A stretch of 64,000 nt of DNA, from NCBI RefSeq assembly GCF_002288925.2, contig NW_022098008.1:1858814-1922813 (forward strand), written 5' to 3'. Position numbers and translations under genes: made by a program. Below the pieces are notes generated by a model. The model had not been told where the DNA came from. It searched no databases and was given only the letters and a program-made list of their open reading frames with translations. The DNA comes from Delphinapterus leucas. Taxonomy: Eukaryota; Chordata; Mammalia; Artiodactyla; Monodontidae. Shown here in pieces: positions 34,442 through 46,054 of this stretch (the stretch's first letter is position 1; every line of letters begins with the position of its first letter).

Positions 34442-34980
34442 CCTGATGTCATTTACTTTTACCTTGATGGTATGAGATGCCACCTTTGCCATAAACAAAG
34501 TCCCCTGGGTTGGTCTCTCTACTCTGCCCCTAGGGCCCATTTGTCCAGCCGGGCACGAGGGCTATTAGTTACAGGCTTTATACCATGTTTGCGTGTCCTT
34601 CCTCGCGCATCTTTTCGGGATTTTCATATTCTTACGTGATTATTTGTCCATACAAACTTTAAGGTCAACTGCATGTCTATAAAAAATACCTGCTGGCACG
34701 AGTGTTGGATTTATGCTAAATTTGTATATTAACTCGGTAGAATTAACTCTTCTTATCCAAGAGCAAGGTACAAGTCTACCAAGGAAACTTTGAAAAGTAT
34801 TTGAGAGTTTCCCCATATCGATTTTACAATTGCTTATCAAGGGCATAAGAATTTCATGTTCTTAGTTGTTTTAAACAAGATTTTCTCTTTCTTTCTGTTT
34901 TCTAAGGGGCCGTTGTGGGTCCATAGGAAAGAGATTGATTTTTGTTGGTTAGGCTTATATCCTCCTAAACGTTCCTAAAG
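34442..34980 (-). mobile_element. L1M fragment, second part (ORF2 region)
   Basis: Antisense L1 ORF2 landmarks: GAGATGCCACCTTTGCCATAAAC, CATTTGTCCAG, GCGCATCTTTTCGGGATTTTC, ACAAACTTTAAGGTCAACTGCATG, TATAAAAAATACCTGCTGGCA, ATTAACTCGGTAGAATTAACTC and GATTGATTTTTGTTGG. Strongly diverged, with indels and no frame. Confidence 0.65.
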
Positions 34981-35790
34981 GCAGCGTTTTATTATTTAAA
35001 TAACTTCCTTAGTTCTCAAAGTCATGTTGATGAAGGGATAAGAGTTGAACCTTCTCTCTAAACACACGGATATGGTAGATAAAGATTATTCAATATTTTA
35101 AAAAATGCACAGCCACCCATGAAAGCAAGCAAGGAGAATCCCTGTGGCTGGAAATGGGTGAGTGCATGGTGATGCCAGAGGCTGGGTCCCATGGTCACAG
35201 TGGATCCAGAGCAAAACAGGTCCTTGAGATCAGTGCTCACCTTGCGCAGGGCCGGACTTGGTGGGTGAGGACTTTGGGTCTCGGCAGGAAGCTGCCCACC
35301 CAGGAAAGGGTTGAAATTACCCACCCCTCACTCCCTCCCACACACTCAGGGTTGAGATTGGGAATGAGTTGCCTGCCCAGAATGAACCCAGCCACGTATT
35401 CAAATCAAGCCAGGCCCCCAGTGCATCTGTGTGCAGCCCCTGACCTGGGCTATCGGGGCAGGATGAGGCCAGACCAGGTGCCTGCCCCGGGGACTGCGTT
35501 CCAAGCAGGTGGGAACAGTTGGCAAAGCGCCCTGTAGGAGAGGCCCTGCTCAGGATGAGCTCTTAAAACACAAGGATTTGAAAAACAGTTAACAGTCCCA
35601 TAAATGGGAAACGTCAATAATGATCAAAGAAATGTTCACATATTGAGGTGTGGGGAAGTCATTCTGGCTTATACATGAGATAACTTGAATTTTCTTCTAA
35701 CTAGAACAGCCTGTTTGCGGCCCATCAAGCACACATTGTGCATCTGCTTTCATGATTAAAGAAAAGGGCACATAGACTAGAAGGAAAGAA
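34981..35790. other. Intergenic stretch
   Basis: Unique sequence; no gene recognised. Confidence 0.4.
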
Positions 35791-36130
35791 TGTCTGTGTT
35801 AAAAATAAAGATTAAATGCCTGTCTTGCTTGGACGCCAATGCCGGTCCTCCTTTGACGATAAGAACACCTTCCCAGGCACCAAGGCCATACTGACTCACT
35901 GTGTATGTGCAGATCTTTTTTTAAAAAAAACCAGGAATGCCTCCCTGACTAGTTTGATGTTATTTGTTCTGACGAGACATAAAACTGTGCTGAAAACCGT
36001 GCTTCTCAGGAGCAGCTCTGCAGAGTAAACTCTGAGAGGCTGTCTCCCAGGCTATAGTCCTCAGTTTGACTCACATAAAACTCTTTTCCCTTCCTATTAT
36101 ACATTGTTTATTGATTATTTTCATCCGACA
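35791..36130 (+). mobile_element. Probable solo ERV LTR
   Basis: Begins TGTCTGTG and ends CCGACA (TG...CA ends). The 3' half has the layout of a gammaretrovirus-like LTR: CATAAAACTGTGCTGAAAACC, GAGTAAACTCTGAGAGGCTGTCTCCC and CATAAAACTCTTTTCCCTTCC, then a T-rich end. No flanking gag or pol sequence is present, so it would be a recombined solo LTR. The start is uncertain. Confidence 0.5.
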
Positions 36131-36142
36131 ATAAGGAGGATA

Positions 36143-36277
36143 TAGAAGTAGCAGAGCGGGAATTCCCTGGAGATCCAGTGGTTAGGACTCCACGCTTTCA
36201 CTGCTGAGGGCCTGGTCAGGAAACTAAAATCCCTCGAGCCACGTGGTGTGGCCAAAAAAGAGAGAAAATAGCAAAGC
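36143..36277 (+). mobile_element. Short tRNA-derived SINE (CHR-1/Bov-tA-like)
   Basis: GGGAATTCCCTGGAGATCCAGTGGTTAGGACTCCACGCTTTCACTGC, then GGCCTGGTCAGGAAACTAAAATCCC and GTGGTGTGGCCAAAAAA: the short cetartiodactyl SINE in sense orientation. Flanks TAGAAGTAGCAGAGC and AGAAAATAGCAAAGC resemble a decayed target duplication, consistent with an older insertion than the CHR copies. Confidence 0.88.
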
Positions 36278-36736
36278 AATTTTCAAGAAACACTAAGCTA
36301 AGCAAGTGCATACTACATTCTCAAGTAAATAAAGTAAAAATCTTATCTGTGGAAAAATAAAACAAGGTTATAAAGCACACATAGGCAGATTAGAAAAATG
36401 GGAACACTGGAGACAAAAAATAGCAGGGATGAAACTTACCCAAATTCTTACACACAAATCCCAGGAGGAGGGCTGGGCTGTGTAGCAGGCATTGTGGAGC
36501 CTGTTGGAAAGGGTGGGTGGTGGGATTGGAGCCAGTGGGGCCCCCGGCTGTGCAGTCACTCCTGCACTGAGGTCAGCCCAGCAGCCAGCAGGGTGGTCTG
36601 GTCCAGAGATTCCTGCCTGCAGTGGGGGGACAGCAGGGTCCCAGGGGTCACCCTGGCGCCTCTGGCCCCAGAAAGTCTTCCCCTTTGGATGGAGCTGCCG
36701 CCCCAGTTGGGTCTTCGGGTTTGATCAGGCTTCATG

Positions 36737-36760
36737 CACCACCACCACCACCACCACCAC
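36737..36760. repeat. (CAC)8 trinucleotide repeat
   Basis: Eight uninterrupted CAC units. Chance frames through it read as proline, threonine or histidine runs. Confidence 0.9.
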
Positions 36761-38113
36761 CCCTCCCCACGGTTTGGCTCACTCCTGCGTTTAGGCCAGT
36801 TCCTGGAAAGAGCCTTCTAGGGCATCTGCCCACCCTGCAGCCCGTGCCGGCCACTGGACCTGCATCCTCGGCAACGGCATCCACCCCGCTGCAGGCGCCC
36901 TGCCTGGAGCTGACCAGCACCGAGACCCCGGGCTGCGGTTGCCTTTCGGAGGAAAGTTAGACTTACTCTGGGATCCCCTAAGGGAAATCTTCTCAGAGTA
37001 GAGAGAGTTCCCCCACTCCCTGGGCCCAGACCCCTTTGATGGGGTGGGCAGGGGCCTCTGAAGGGAGCTCTCAGCTGGAGGCAGGTGAGGCCTTGGATGT
37101 TGTAACTGATGGAGACCCCTGTTCACTCCGACGGGCCAATTAGCTCGAGGTGACCCTTTGTCCAGGACGGACCTGCCCCTCAGGAGACCAGGGAAGGTGC
37201 AGGAGGCACCCTGCACTCCGTACAGGCCTCCATCCTCCCTGTCCAGGCATCCAGCCTCCCATCACCCCTTCGGGCAGTGGAAGGTCTGTTTGAGCCGCAG
37301 CCCCTTGCCCGTAACCCTTAATCCGGTGACACCAAAAGGGAGCTTCAAGGTTCAGGAAGGAGTCTGAGGGTTACAGCGAGGGCCTGGATTTCAGACCCAG
37401 GATGGAAACGGGGAATATAGCATCAGACAGGACCCGACCCCCTCCTCAGAGCACTTTGCGGGGAGCACTCCAGCTGATTCCAGGGTTTGGGGTGTCTCCG
37501 CAAACTCTCGGATCAGTTGCCCTCCTGGGAGAAGCAAAACCACTATAGAATTACCAGAAGACAGATTCTAGAGTTTCAATCGCATTTTTGTGAAGTTCTG
37601 TACCATATACATTCAATTTCAAATGTCAACACTGTTCTTTTTCCATCTGATAGGCAAATGTAGATCTAAAAAACAGCCTAAAACCAAATCTAAGACAAAA
37701 AATAAACCATGGATTTACAGAATTTAGCATATCCTTGTCCTCAAAGATGAGGTTAGTTCATGCACAGTTTAAGCAAAATACCTACAATTACAGCCCCAGT
37801 TGCAATGTTTAGCTGCAATTCACAGAGGAGCGATCAGTCAGTAAACTATCCCATGGTTAATAAACCATCGCATGGAGGTGGACCTTCCGTGGTAACCACG
37901 CCCGAGCATTTCAACATACAGTTCCTGATCTTGTTGCTGGAAGCTTCCAGCCCACCTGAACGCCCAGAGTGGGTCATCTCACAGGTGCACAGACACAAAA
38001 TAATCTCTACAACTTACACTTTAGACCAATGTTCAGACTCCTACTTCTGAAAATGTTCAATGTTTCATATTAGCTGTTTTTAAACAGCAAAACCAGCAAA
38101 GAAAATATTATGC

Positions 38114-38134
38114 AAAAAAAAAAAAAAAAAAAAA
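38114..38134. repeat. Poly-A run
   Basis: 21 A with no SINE or LINE body that I recognise upstream. Confidence 0.85.
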
Positions 38135-41100
38135 GAGCGAGAAGTATAGTTCTCTTGCATGGTGCATTGATGGAACATTTACAGACGGGCTGTGTACGGA
38201 GGCCCTGCCACCAGCATATTTAAAATAATCATTTTCAGAGCCGGGATCTGGGCCGGGCGGGGCTTGCTCTCCTTTGGGCGCTGAGGAAGGACCACTGGAG
38301 GAAGGGCAGGGAGTCCCCTGTGGAGCCCACTCAGGAGCACGATGTCAAGGTGGGGATCCTACCTGTGGCTTCAGTATTACTCACGAATTTAAAGTAACAA
38401 AGTGTTAAAAAATATATCAGAACAAGTAACTCCCAACGATAAATGCATCAAGGCGGTGGAAAGGATTACATTTAAGGTATCAGAATTGAAGTTGATGCTG
38501 ATCCCACATTATTCATTACTTCAAATGGAGATGCCTTTAAATTTATATTAAATTCAATTTAAATGCCATCAAAACCATGGTTGACAAAGTACTGACGGAT
38601 GAATATTTTAGTCTGATTCAATAGCAGTAAACTTTATTTTCTTACCTTGAGGCAAGGTGATGGAGCTTTTATATGCAGTAGGTTGAACTAGGTTTGTAGT
38701 AACATGGCTTCTGATTTCCATAAAATAAAATTCTATCTTTAAAAAATGATTTTCATGGGTTTAAGCCTTGAACTCTGAAAACATTTCTTCAGGGCTCTTT
38801 CTGCTTCACTCATTAATTTATACTCTGAAATCCAAAAGCTTTCTTATGCTTCTCTTCAAAATATCTTCAAGTTCAGAATTAATAATTAGTCGTCTTAAAG
38901 GTTTTATGTTTGATGTTGATATTCAGTAATATTTCAACTTGATTTTTCCACTTACAGCTCTTGGTCATAGGGGAAAAGCGCCTTATACAGTAACGCACTT
39001 GGAGTTGGTGTTGAATGCATGTGCGTTAGGTGAATGAATGAAATGATTCAATAATTGATTAATTATAATTAGTCTCTGTAACTGGTTCTAAGAAAGAATA
39101 GGCAGCCATTTGTCCATCTTCTAGAATAGCCCTTGGCTTAAGAGTTTACAGGCCTCGTCACAAAAAGATACAGGCAGTCCCTGTGAAGAGATTATTAGTG
39201 ATGTAAGTATTGATTATTACTGATGCAGGGAAATAGATAGTCGTCTCTGGGCTGAGTCCTTCAGCCTCTGGCTCTATGTGCTTCCATCTAAGCTCCTAGA
39301 ATTCAGAGAAGGTTTTTCTCTCCGCATCTCGTTCCCAGCGTGCTGTCTTTCCCAGAGATGTACAGGAGCTCCTGTGGTGGGATCACATTCTGTCAACCCT
39401 TCCTCGTGTATTATTATTTTCTTTAGCACAGTGTATTTTTAATTCCTGTCGATTCTTATCTAGCTAATGGCTCATTTCTCCCCTAAACCAAGGCAGCCAC
39501 AGCTTCTGGGGAAGGACAGATGCAACTGAAGGTCAGGAAGCCATGGCTTGGCTGTGACTTTCAAAATAGCCTTTACAAAAGGGCAGGGGGGTCCACGAGA
39601 TTTGGGAGCCAGAACGTCAACTGTAAAAGCCAAGTCCTTGATAAATAAAAAAGGCCCACAGACATTTTCCATTTTGCCTCGTTGAATAGAGTGGGTCCTG
39701 TAGCCAAGGCTGGGCTGCAGGGAGCTCTGAGGAGTAAACACACAGCTTTTCCAGGCTCTACTGGGGGAAGGGGGAGGGGGAAGGGGCTGAGCATGAGGGA
39801 CAGCTGGCAGTGTGGGCCACAGCCCTCTAGCAAGCTGTGCCCAGCCCTGTAAACATGAGGGACCAGGATGTGGGCAGAGGCGTCTGCCTCAGAGTCCGTC
39901 CCAGGCTCTCCAGGCCGCTGCGCTGCGTTCCTCCCTGAGTCTCAGGTACGGCCACTCTGGTGATGAGGGCTGGCAGCTCACAGAGGCGCTGTGCACAGAG
40001 GTTTACATTTTAACCATCCCTCTCCAGACTACTGAGCAAGGCCTTCGGGGAGACATTGTCACAGTCTTATTACAATTAGCATCATCCATTATTTCATCTC
40101 CAGGATGCAAGGGCTGCATCCTGGTGGCCAAAAAGTAGGTTTGGGTCGTCAGGTTCCACATGCCATAGCCACCGTCTCAGGGCTCCCTGAAGGGCCACCC
40201 AGTCAGAACAGCAGCCATCAGTCCAACCTAGTTTTAGGTGGTGACCACTTCAAGTGCTTAATTTTGATTGCCCTCTTATTTTTATACATGTTTAGAAATT
40301 GTTTTCCAAATGTATTTTTAATTAATCCAAAATGAATCATTTAAAAAACTCTGTAGTAGGAGGGAAGAATCAGTGCGGAAAGGTGATTCATTTCGGCATA
40401 AAATCAGTCACTCTGGCTGAAAAGCAAAGATCTGTGACTGACATATAGAGTATCGGGAAAATAATCTCAGAAAGGGTTTTGTCTTCTTTTTGGCTTTGCG
40501 GTACCGAAACACAGATTCAGAAATAAAAAATAACTTCATCACATAATGACATGCCTAAAGTATCGCATTTTACTAACCTTTCACATGAGTGATTTATAAT
40601 AAAGTCACCATGTGATTATATAGATTTACATGTTACTTGTCAATTAGAAATAGTTTATTTTAAAGGAATATGGATTTGTTTTACTTATCAGAATCCCAAT
40701 ATACACATTCATGAAATGACTTACAAACTTCATTTTTTACTTTTGAATTATCCCAGGCTCTGGAGGCTCCAGGGAGTCACTAAAACTTAGTAATTCTGAG
40801 TAGAGTATCCCCGTCTCACACTTAAAAATAGAAGCCATAATACTCTCGAGCTTCTGCCAAATTGCAAATAAGTGAGCAGAGTGAAGAGTGATGTGATGAG
40901 TCAGAGCTGAATATTCTGTGCGATTACACAGCCTTACCCTGGGTCCCGCACCCTCAGCTCTGGCCCAGAGCCCATCTCAGGTAGGCAGGCACCAAAGTCA
41001 GGTCCATTTGTGCACCCTGGAGCATCTTTGAGGAAAGCCGGCAGATCCCAGCATTGTAAGTAACTTCATAAATGTGTCTCTTGGGATTCTGATAAGCAGA

Positions 41101-41192
41101 ACAAATGCATACTCCTTTAGGAATACGTTAGGACACATTGTTTTAGTTACTGTGAATATCATTATAATTAATTTGGAAAATACAAAACATAT

Positions 41193-41427
41193 AAAAGACA
41201 AGCCGGGGCTTCCCTGGTGGCGCAGTGGTTGAGAGTCCGCCTGCCGACGCAGGGGACGTGGGTTCGTGCCCCGGTCCGGGAAGATCCCACATGCCGCGGA
41301 GCGGCTGGGCCCGTGAGCCATGGCTGCTGAGCCTGCGCGTCCGGAGCCTGTGCTCCGCAACGGGAGGGGCCACAGCAGTGAGAGGCCCGCGTACTGCAAA
41401 AAAAAAAAAAAAAAAAAAAGACAAGCC
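41193..41427 (+). mobile_element. CHR-type SINE, full copy with perfect TSD
   Basis: The best copy in the window. The head is GGGGCTTCCCTGGTGGCGCAG, with the GTTCGTGCCC box, GGGCCCGTGAGCCATGG, CCTGCGCGTCCGGAGCCTG, GAGGCCCGCGTACTGC and an uninterrupted A tail. The 12-bp duplication AAAAGACAAGCC lies at 41193-41204 and 41416-41427. Identity between the two TSDs indicates a comparatively recent insertion. Confidence 0.96.
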
Positions 41428-44400
41428 AGAGAATCACAGCCCCCTCCTCTTTCACTCTCAGCCAGAAGAATCCTCACCGCCCACCTGGTCTTCACTAGAG
41501 CACTGTGAGGCCTGGGAGCTCCTCGTTCACTGAAGGTTGAGCCCCCAAGTCCAGAAGAATGGCCAGGTTGAAGGGGAGCAGACCTCACCCCAGTGGCATG
41601 TCCTGGCTGCACTAACGTGTTGCTGGGACATCACATAGGAGAGGGTTTATTCCCCATCAGAACAGAAACAGAGCCAAGGCCACTTGTGCCAAGGTCATTC
41701 CATCTTGACATAGTGCATACTGACCTGTCTGCACAGGAGAGAAGGGAATTTACCGATGGAAATGAAGGTGGGCGTCTGCAGACAGGAAACCCCAGAGTCC
41801 CATCGCTCTGGGATAGGGGGACCCTCCTACATCCTGGTCACCTCAAGGTCCACAGTGCACCAGGACACCAGGCTCCAGCACTTAGCAGTGGTCCATTTAT
41901 TGGTTTAAACAAACCAGAGCTTCCAGTTCACCATGCTGGCGATGTAGCCAGAGAATGTGAGGTTTCAGGATAACTGCAAAGAGAGCATAGCGCACTGGAG
42001 CAACATTTTGGAGGAAAAGCATCCTTCGTATTCTAAAGTAGAGTCACAGAAAAGACGTAGCATCTCGCAGGCACCGGGCACGTGAACAGACCCACCAGTT
42101 AGTTATACTTGAACCTGACACGCTGACTACGGTTTCTTTCCCCAACCATTTTGGGACTTCAAGCTCAATGAATTTGAAGGGGTAAATGTACTTGACAAAA
42201 CAAAGACCTAGCTGGAAACGATTTCCACAATCTCCAGAAATGTCAGGGTGTGTGATATGTATTAAATCGTGTCGACAGTTCAGCCCATAAGTCGCAGAAC
42301 CTCTGGATTTGGATTCCGGTTCAGGGAGGAGATGATGAAAGTATAAATACGCAGCCAACTGCGCTGAGCACCTCGGAGAGTTCCCAAGCTCGCCCTCAGC
42401 CAAGTGGCAGGGAACAGCTGGCCAGAATTTCTGAGTGCCTTTAATGAAGAGGATTCTTCGTTGTTCGGATTTGGTGATTAAATGGAATAAGACATATTCC
42501 TTAGTGGGTTTCCTGAAAGAAGGTTGTCCTGGAAGACAACTGGGTCTATGAATCCATCCTGGGGCCCGACAGGGCAAGGGCAGGGGTGGGGGGACCACAC
42601 TTGGAAATCAAGCTTTTGGTCACTTGGTTCTTGTCAGTGTGCTTTTTGTCTTTCCACACATTTCAAGAATCTTTCTTAGACCCAGCTAAGGAGTCTGGGC
42701 TACTTTATGTGTTGGGATTTGATTTCCTTCCTCAGAATACAGCACCAAGGATTTGTAAAACAGACTCTGTGTGGGTCCGTGGATGCGTCATGGCTGGTGG
42801 AATTATGGAGTGAAACTACGCTGCACTCAGGGCAGAAGCGGGGAGACTGAGGAGACTCCAGAAGCCAGGACGCCTCCAAGGGCACTGCGGACACGTTCCC
42901 AGGCCTTGGAAAGTTTCTCTCCATGATGGAAGAAGCTGTGATCATCACCAGTCATCACTAGCATCTCATGGCTGAAGTCTGTACCTACGAAGTGTTTACT
43001 GAAACTAGGAACAGTCCCCATGGTCCCCGCGTTCCCACTTAATTAGCTTCTGTCTCACTCACCCTTTAGGGTTATTTATTGTCTTTCTTGACAGACAGAA
43101 ATGGAGGCCTGGGGTGGTGGGTGGTGGAGTGTCCGGCTGGGCTGCCTCACCCCACACTAGGAATTACACAGGCCCAGCTCCGTGCTGGTTCACTGACCCT
43201 GAAGCCAGGCACCCTGGCTTTGCTGCGCAAAGCCCCATGGAAATGTAGGGTCCCAGGTAGAACACAATTGAAATCCTGGTCACCTATCAGAAGAGCATGA
43301 GTCATCACTTACTTGCCCAAGCAGCGGGCTTCAGACTGTTGACCAAAATCCTCAGAAAGAAATATGTTGTGTTATCTACACAGACACACACACACACCTG
43401 AAATACAAGTTCACAAAACACTCCTTATATTCCCGGTGTGATACTTTCTCTTCTACCCTATTTCATTTAAGGAAAACTGGACACACAGTGGATAGAAACC
43501 CACAGTTTGAAAATAAGCCTGAATTGCTTAGACCGTCTTGCATATTCACGGCTGCATCCCTACAGATCCACGGCCGCAAGCATCTATCCACTAGGCTGTT
43601 TCCACGTAGGGTGAGACACTTATGTTTCTGTAGCCACAAGAAATGTGTATTCAAGAGACACTGAGCTAGATTCTCAGTGTGGTTTCTAACCACCACTGCT
43701 GTCTGAGCCCTTGTGTGGTTGAATCTATGGCTTGAGCTTTTATCCAAGGTAGTTTAAACAACTTCATGAAACAGATGGGTGTTATCAACAAACTTCATAG
43801 GGGATGTCCTTTGTTTAAGGAGCTCTTACTAACTCCAAGAAGATCACATGTCAATCCAGAGAATCTTGGGATTATAAACTCTTAGGTCTAGAAGAAATCC
43901 AATTGGTCCTGCTTCCCGATTCTTGTTTTATTAATTAAAAGGAAAGCGTCTGTGGACTAAATTGTCCCACCCAGCATCTGGTACACAACGGCAGGGCAGT
44001 TATACGAATTGAATTAATGAACATGCCAACGTGGCAAGGCCAAGGCTGAACAACAGGCACCAGGCTGGGGATGCAGACTTGGTATCCACGGTGGTGTGTG
44101 TGGGAAGTTCTGGGTTTGCACCACAGTGTCCGTGGTCCGAGCTCGCCTTCACACCGGGAGAGGAGCCGCTTGCCCACAGCCAAAGGCACTCCCAGCAGAG
44201 TGAGCAGAATTATGGCTACTCTGTACCATCTGCACATTCCCGTGTGGCCTCCCACACCTCTGAGTTGAGAGATAAGATGGGTTCCTGGCTCCCCAAAAGG
44301 CTTCATCTCTCCTAAGCTCGTCTAGAAGGCAAACCCACAACCCTAGCCTCAGGAGCTCCATGTTTTGATGAGGTTGGAAAACATGGGGTGGGGGGAAACA

Positions 44401-45885
44401 TGGAACAGGAAGTTTTGTTTAATCTATATTCACACCCCTGAGATGGCATTCCCAAGGGAAGTTAAAATAAGACTTTGAAATGGAAGTTGCTTAAGAAGGG
44501 CCACGCAAATGATAGGGAGGGACAGGAACCCACAGAGCCCTTCTGCCTCCTCACCCCTGGATGTGGCTGGAAAGGTTTTTCATTTGCAAAATCCAAGGTC
44601 ATTTTAGTCACTAGTGAAGTGCTTGTGAGGAATTATTAATAGAAATTGTGAACAATACCACTCAGATAGAATCCTGATCTATCTGCCTGTGACAAGCAGA
44701 GTGTTAGGGGTTCTGAGGGCTTTGGATAACAACAGCTGGTTCTTCTCATAAAAACGGGGCACCTGTCAGCTTTTCCAATGAAGAACTTTCGTGCGAAGCA
44801 TACTAAACTCTCCTCATCCGGCTGCCAGCGCCCTGCCATCGGGCAAAGGTATTTTTAAATGTCTTCCAATATATTTTATTACCTGCAAGGGCAGCAGAAA
44901 TAGTTTGTCGATGTGTGACACCCTCCTTTCCCAGCACGACCCGAAGCGAGCCAGCAGCTTAGAGATGGCAAGCCATCACCCTAATCACTTTTGACTTTTT
45001 TCTTCAAAACCACATCATGAAAATGCTGCACTATGAAAAAAGGGGATTGTTCGCAAGGAAAAAAAAAAAGCCGGGGTTTCCGTTCAGAGTGCACAGAGTC
45101 TCCTGCCGCTCCGTGTGCCACCCTGGGCCGTGGTCAGGGTGACGCTTGCACCGTTAAGGGTGGTGGGCTTCTCCCCAGTCCTGGGACAACCAGGTGACCT
45201 CAGAAAAGGCACATGATCTCTGGGACGCTGCCCCAGGTGATGTTGATCCGCCTTCCTGCCCCCGCCCCCCCGCCAGCTGTTGGTGCATTGATGAATTAAT
45301 ATTTGTAAAGAACTGAGAGCTATTTGCAGAGGGTGTCAGGGGTCAGGAATCACACACCTCCTCTCAGAGTGAAAACGCATGAGGAAGAGACGTGCAAATA
45401 CGAATCAGGCTAAATGCCCGTTGTAAGTTACGAGTCTGCCCTAATTCTTAGTTTCCCGAGAGCCCGCGACTCCGTGAATTCAGATGTCCTCCCTAAAATA
45501 GGAACACAGAAGCTCCCGGGCCCACTTTCGATCTAGACAAACAATTAGCCAGGACATTCTTCTGATTTACCAACAAAGGTCCTAAATCAGTGAAGCTCCC
45601 CCTGGCTTTCTTTTCAATGTTATAAAGTCTCTGTCAGTTTTCCCCCTTCCATTGGAAGGTTACATCACTTTCTTTTTCTTCTCTATTTCCTTTTAGGTTT
45701 GGAATCACATTCATGGACAGTAGACACAACGCCTATTTGCCGTCTATAAGGTTTAGGAACCTTTCTGAGTTATCCCTCCAACAAAGAATTCTATAATTAG
45801 CACAGCAGTTAGTAATATTCAATGAATTGAATAATACATTACATAATCCTTAACAGTATCAGAAAGTCTTCTGATTGTCTGGTGT
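41428..45885. other. Intergenic stretch; one unassigned 184-codon frame
   Basis: Mostly repeat-free. The minus strand has an open frame at 42044-42598 with balanced amino-acid composition, unlike the repeat-driven frames elsewhere. It has no domain I recognise. A short (CA)n lies near 43384-43398. Nothing else supported. Confidence 0.45.
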
Positions 45886-46054
45886 TTCACATGGGTTCCA
45901 TTTTACTTATTTTTGTTTTTGTTGTTGAAGTGTAGTTGATTTACAATGTTGTGTTAATTTCTGCTTATAGCAAAGTGATTCAGGTATGTATATATATATA
46001 TATGTATATACACACACACACATTCTTTTTTTTATTCACATGGGCTCCATTTTA
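45886..46054 (-). mobile_element. Short L1 3' end with long TSD
   Basis: Antisense L1 3' end (TTGTTGAAGTGTAGTTGATTTACAATGTTGTGTTAATTTCTGC, AGCAAAGTGATTCAG) of about 80 bp, then a (TA)n(CA)n microsatellite (about 45988-46022). A 20-bp flank TTCACATGGGTTCCATTTTA (45886-45905) recurs as TTCACATGGGCTCCATTTTA (46035-46054), one mismatch. The whole insert is only about 130 bp, an extreme 5' truncation. Confidence 0.88.

Larger units (their letters stand above)
36278..41192. other. Intergenic stretch, no gene recognised
   Basis: Holds a (CAC)n run (36737-36760), a 21-A run (38114-38134) and a GC-rich block at 36.5-37.4 kb. The AT-rich, repeat-free block at about 38.38-39.1 kb (runs such as TTTAAATTTATATTAAATTC) looks like possible conserved non-coding sequence. 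No exon could be supported. Confidence 0.45.
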
